Assembly (NCBI GenBank): GCA_023257255.1
Contig: JALRCR010000008.1
Coordinates: forward strand, 1-44,097
DNA length: 44,097 nt
Origin: Gammaproteobacteria bacterium
GTDB taxonomy: Bacteria > Pseudomonadota > Gammaproteobacteria > Ga0077536
Direction of reading: 5' to 3'
Shown here: piece by piece, positions 41,789 through 44,097 of the stretch
How positions within the stretch are numbered: the stretch's first letter is position 1
Layout: the number at the start of each line of letters is the position of its first letter
Program-made: the position numbers and the translations under genes
Notes under the pieces: model-generated
What the model saw: only the letters and a program-made list of their open reading frames with translations
Databases searched by the model: none
Told to the model about the DNA's origin: nothing

Positions 41789-43402
41789 ATGGATCCAGAA
41801 GTCCCCAGCACAGCCGCCGCCGGCGAAAGTGTCAAAAAACACGCGCTGGAAACGCTGGTGCGCGACACCAAGCTGGAATGCCTGCTGGGCGCGGGGGGTA
41901 TCTTGCTGGCGGCTTTACTGCTGCGAAACAGCGGCGAAACCCTGATTTTGATCGTCTGGTGCGGGCTCAGCCTTGCGGTTTACCTGACGCGCATGCTGCT
42001 GATCGGCGGGCTGCAATCCCCAGATAGAGAGGCCGAGCCGATGCCGGCGCGGGCGTACGCCATCCTCACCGTGACCGTCGCCATCAGCGGGGCGCTGTGG
42101 GGCGCCGGGCTGGCGCTGGCCCTGCGCTACGGCCCGCCCGAGGTTGGCCAGCAGCTGCTGTTTCTGGGCGTCGGGGTGGTTACCGCCTCGGTGGCCATCC
42201 ACGCCGGCGTGCTGAAACTGACTCAACTCACCGTCGCCACCGTCTTGCTCCCGCCTTTGGCGATTGCCCTGACCCAGCCCTCGCAGACCATGCTGCCAAG
42301 CATCGTGGGCCTGATTTTCGCCAGCACCGCCGCGCTGCTGGGTGCCCGTCAATTGCGCCACCGCCTGACGCAATCCACGCAGGCCATCGAAGAAGCCGAG
42401 CAGTTGCGCAACTATCTCGACCAGCGGCGCAATCAGGTCGAAAAACTGAAAGTTGAAGTCAAGGCCAGCCAGACCAAACGTGACGAAGCCGAACTCGCGA
42501 TGCGCCGGATGGCCGCGGATCTCGGGCTGCTGCAGGGCAAGTCAAAAGCCCTGTCGGACTCGCTGGAACGGCTGTCCCCGATCGACCAGATCACCGGGCT
42601 CGACAACCGTCGGCACTTTGAGCAAACCGCCGAGGCCGAGTGGCGGCGTGCGAGTCGCGAAGGCAAGCTGGTGTCGCTGGTGGTGGTGGAAATGGACGGC
42701 TATGAAGAGTTCATCCAGACCAACAACCGGCAGACCATCGATGCCGTGCTCAAGCGCCTCGGCTTCACCGTGCGCGGCTTTGGCCGCCGGCCGGGCGACA
42801 GCACGGCGCGCTACGACGACTCCCGCATTGCGCTGCTGCTGGCGGGCTGCGATTCCCGCAATGCCGAGCGGATGGGCGAAAACATCCGCAAAAAAATTGA
42901 AACCATCAACCTGCCGCCGCAGGGCCCGGACCGGGTCGCCCGGAATATGTCCGCCCACGTGGGCGTGGCCACCGGCAAGCCGATGCGGGGCGTTGGCGTA
43001 GAAGAACTGTTCAAGCGCGCCGAAGAAGCCCTTTACGAAGCCGGTTTCCACGGGGGCAATCGCGTCTCGGTGCACCGTCCCCTGTCGCGGTTGCGGCTGG
43101 AGCGCTGGGATGCCTCGGCCGATGGCCCCTTGAGCGAGCAAGCCATGCTCCAGAAACTGCTGCTGTGGGGCTATGACACCAAGCGTGACCTGCTCCCGCC
43201 CGCCACCAAAGTCGACCCCCAGTCCTGGGACGATGAAATCGTCCTTGGCATCATGACCGGCGAACTGCGGATTGAAGTCGAAGGCCATGACATGGTGATC
43301 AAGGGTGGCGATTGTCTGGTGATCCCGTCCGGCGTTGAACTCACCCAGGAAGTCATGGGCACGCGCCCGGTCCTGCGGTTCTCGGCGGTCAAACTGCAGT
43401 AA
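41789..43402 (+). CDS. membrane protein with degenerate GGDEF domain and C-terminal cupin-like domain
   Basis: Start at ATG 41789 with CAGGAG nearby; 537 residues. About six membrane segments lie between 30 and 186, then a coiled coil (195-262), a GGDEF-fold domain (264-430) and a cupin-like beta-barrel (460-535). The GGDEF fold is recognisable from ITGLDNRRHFEQ, VVEMDGYEEF with Asp303, and the C-terminal ALYEAGFHGGNRV. The signature is lost, however: the expected RYGGDEF reads RYDDSRI at 341-347, so cyclase activity is unlikely. The cupin part (GELRIEVEGHDMVIKGGD) lacks the usual metal His set. It may be a c-di-GMP or small-ligand sensor with no enzymatic output. Confidence 0.85.
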   Translation: MDPEVPSTAAAGESVKKHALETLVRDTKLECLLGAGGILLAALLLRNSGETLILIVWCGLSLAVYLTRMLLIGGLQSPDREAEPMPARAYAILTVTVAISGALWGAGLALALRYGPPEVGQQLLFLGVGVVTASVAIHAGVLKLTQLTVATVLLPPLAIALTQPSQTMLPSIVGLIFASTAALLGARQLRHRLTQSTQAIEEAEQLRNYLDQRRNQVEKLKVEVKASQTKRDEAELAMRRMAADLGLLQGKSKALSDSLERLSPIDQITGLDNRRHFEQTAEAEWRRASREGKLVSLVVVEMDGYEEFIQTNNRQTIDAVLKRLGFTVRGFGRRPGDSTARYDDSRIALLLAGCDSRNAERMGENIRKKIETINLPPQGPDRVARNMSAHVGVATGKPMRGVGVEELFKRAEEALYEAGFHGGNRVSVHRPLSRLRLERWDASADGPLSEQAMLQKLLLWGYDTKRDLLPPATKVDPQSWDDEIVLGIMTGELRIEVEGHDMVIKGGDCLVIPSGVELTQEVMGTRPVLRFSAVKLQ

Positions 43403-43405
43403 TCC

Positions 43406-43434
43406 GGCGGCGTGCAGCACGCGCCCGCCGCTGT
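43406..43434 (+). terminator. GC-rich hairpin after the GGDEF-cupin gene
   Basis: CGGCGG-CGTG-CAG-CACG with CCGCCG forms an interrupted stem, followed by CTGTTCCTTTGTT. Probably a weak terminator before the prolyl isomerase gene. Confidence 0.4.
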
Positions 43435-43476
43435 TCCTTTGTTCGTTCTCTGTTACCTCTCAGGAGCTCCGTTGAT

Positions 43477-44097
43477 ATGAAATTTCCCCTGCTCGCTGCC
43501 GCCGTTGCGCTAACCCTTGGTTCCAGCCTTGCTAACGCCGCTGGCGGACTGGATACCGACGCCCAAAAAAGCAGCTACGCCATCGGCCTGACCACGGCGC
43601 AAAGCATCGCCCGTCAAGGGGTAGCGATTGATGTGCAGGCCTTCATGCAGGGCGTGAAAGACGCGGTAGAGGGCAACAAGCCGCAGCTGACGCAGGAGCA
43701 GTTCCAGGCGGCGCTGGAGAAGGCTTCCAACGCGGTGAACGACCGCATGAAAGAAGCCGCGAAGGCCAATCTGGACGCCGGTCGCGCCTTCATGGCGAAG
43801 AACAAGTCGGAAGCCGGGGTCACCGAACTGTCCAGCGGGCTCCAGTACAAGGAACTGCGCAAGGGCAGCGGGGCTCACCCGAAGGCGACCGACTCGGTGG
43901 TGGTTCACTACACCGGCACCCTGCTGGACGGCACCAAGTTTGATAGCTCGCGCGACCGCGGCGAACCGGCAACCCTGCCGCTCGACAGCGTGATTCGCGG
44001 CTGGCAGGAAGCCATTCCGCTGATGGCCGTGGGCGCGCGCTGGCAGGTCGTGATCCCGCCGCAACTGGCCTACGGTCCGAAGGGCGCCGGCCCGATC
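43477..44097 (+). CDS. exported FKBP-type peptidyl-prolyl isomerase (FkpA/Mip-like), C-terminus cut by window edge
   Basis: Start at ATG 43477 behind CAGGAG; 207 codons to the window edge. Sec signal MKFPLLAAAVALTLGSSLAN ending at ANA. An FKBP_N dimerisation segment follows (about 25-110: LDTDAQKSSYAIGLTTAQSI, KPQLTQEQFQAALEKAS). The FKBP domain begins near 118 (GLQYKELRKGSG), with VVVHYTGTLLDGTKFDSS, VIRGWQEAIPLMAVGARWQ and IPPQLAYG, the conserved active-site Tyr, Asp, Trp and Tyr. Acts in periplasmic protein folding. The last strand is beyond the window. Confidence 0.94.
   Translation, partial: MKFPLLAAAVALTLGSSLANAAGGLDTDAQKSSYAIGLTTAQSIARQGVAIDVQAFMQGVKDAVEGNKPQLTQEQFQAALEKASNAVNDRMKEAAKANLDAGRAFMAKNKSEAGVTELSSGLQYKELRKGSGAHPKATDSVVVHYTGTLLDGTKFDSSRDRGEPATLPLDSVIRGWQEAIPLMAVGARWQVVIPPQLAYGPKGAGPI

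Noticed and set aside
1-44097. Search for tRNA, rRNA, CRISPR arrays, transposases, integrases and attachment repeats
   Set aside because: None seen by reading; base composition and gene packing look uniform, so there is no clear sign of recent mobile DNA.

Overview
The window is a GC-rich, tightly packed bacterial chromosome segment with 39 recognisable protein genes and no RNA genes, insertion sequences, phage genes or CRISPR. Outer-membrane proteins, type II PyrC, an Lrp/ald pair, OpgC-family and DUF2946-type proteins point to a Gram-negative proteobacterium, probably beta or gamma. The gene content resembles a degrader of hydrophobic compounds such as steroids, terpenoids or polycyclic compounds. 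The genus cannot be read from the sequence.

Region 1 (1-3768): two modules diverge from one promoter region. Leftward: SCP2-like protein, alpha/beta hydrolase, LLM-class flavin monooxygenase (cut by the window edge). Rightward: a second SCP2-like protein and a second alpha/beta hydrolase, closed by a strong terminator. Region 2 (3860-6562): a polytopic membrane protein, then a LysR regulator with its own terminator.

Region 3 (6674-13739): a rightward operon with an acyl-CoA dehydrogenase, aldehyde dehydrogenase, zinc alcohol dehydrogenase, class III CoA-transferase, exported cyclase-family hydrolase and double-hotdog MaoC protein. Read chemically, it would take an alcohol to aldehyde, acid, acyl-CoA, enoyl-CoA and hydroxyacyl-CoA. 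Convergent to it are an OpgC-like acyltransferase and an SDR.

Region 4 (15921-24885): an envelope cluster. Leftward run a DUF1302 outer-membrane protein, a DUF1329 protein, an exported HEAT-repeat protein and a second DUF1329 protein, each followed by a hairpin. Rightward run a flavin reductase and an exported YCF48-like protein. The 436-bp divergent gap carries several dyads. This set probably moves or handles hydrophobic molecules at the outer membrane.

Region 5 (24914-36888): a NUDIX-metallo-beta-lactamase fusion, Tag DNA glycosylase, an HSD10-like SDR, a glutathione transferase, a thiolase, then a leftward operon of an unknown protein, a D-2-hydroxyglutarate-dehydrogenase-like flavoenzyme and LhgO. 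After these come a hotdog thioesterase, an alpha-methylacyl-CoA racemase and an acyl-CoA ligase. With region 3 these supply every step of beta-oxidation plus the racemase needed for methyl-branched chains.

Region 6 (36971-44097): mainly housekeeping: pyrC, bioA, ald with a divergent Lrp-type regulator, a DUF2946-type protein, a membrane protein with a degenerate GGDEF domain and a C-terminal cupin-like domain, and a truncated FKBP-type prolyl isomerase.
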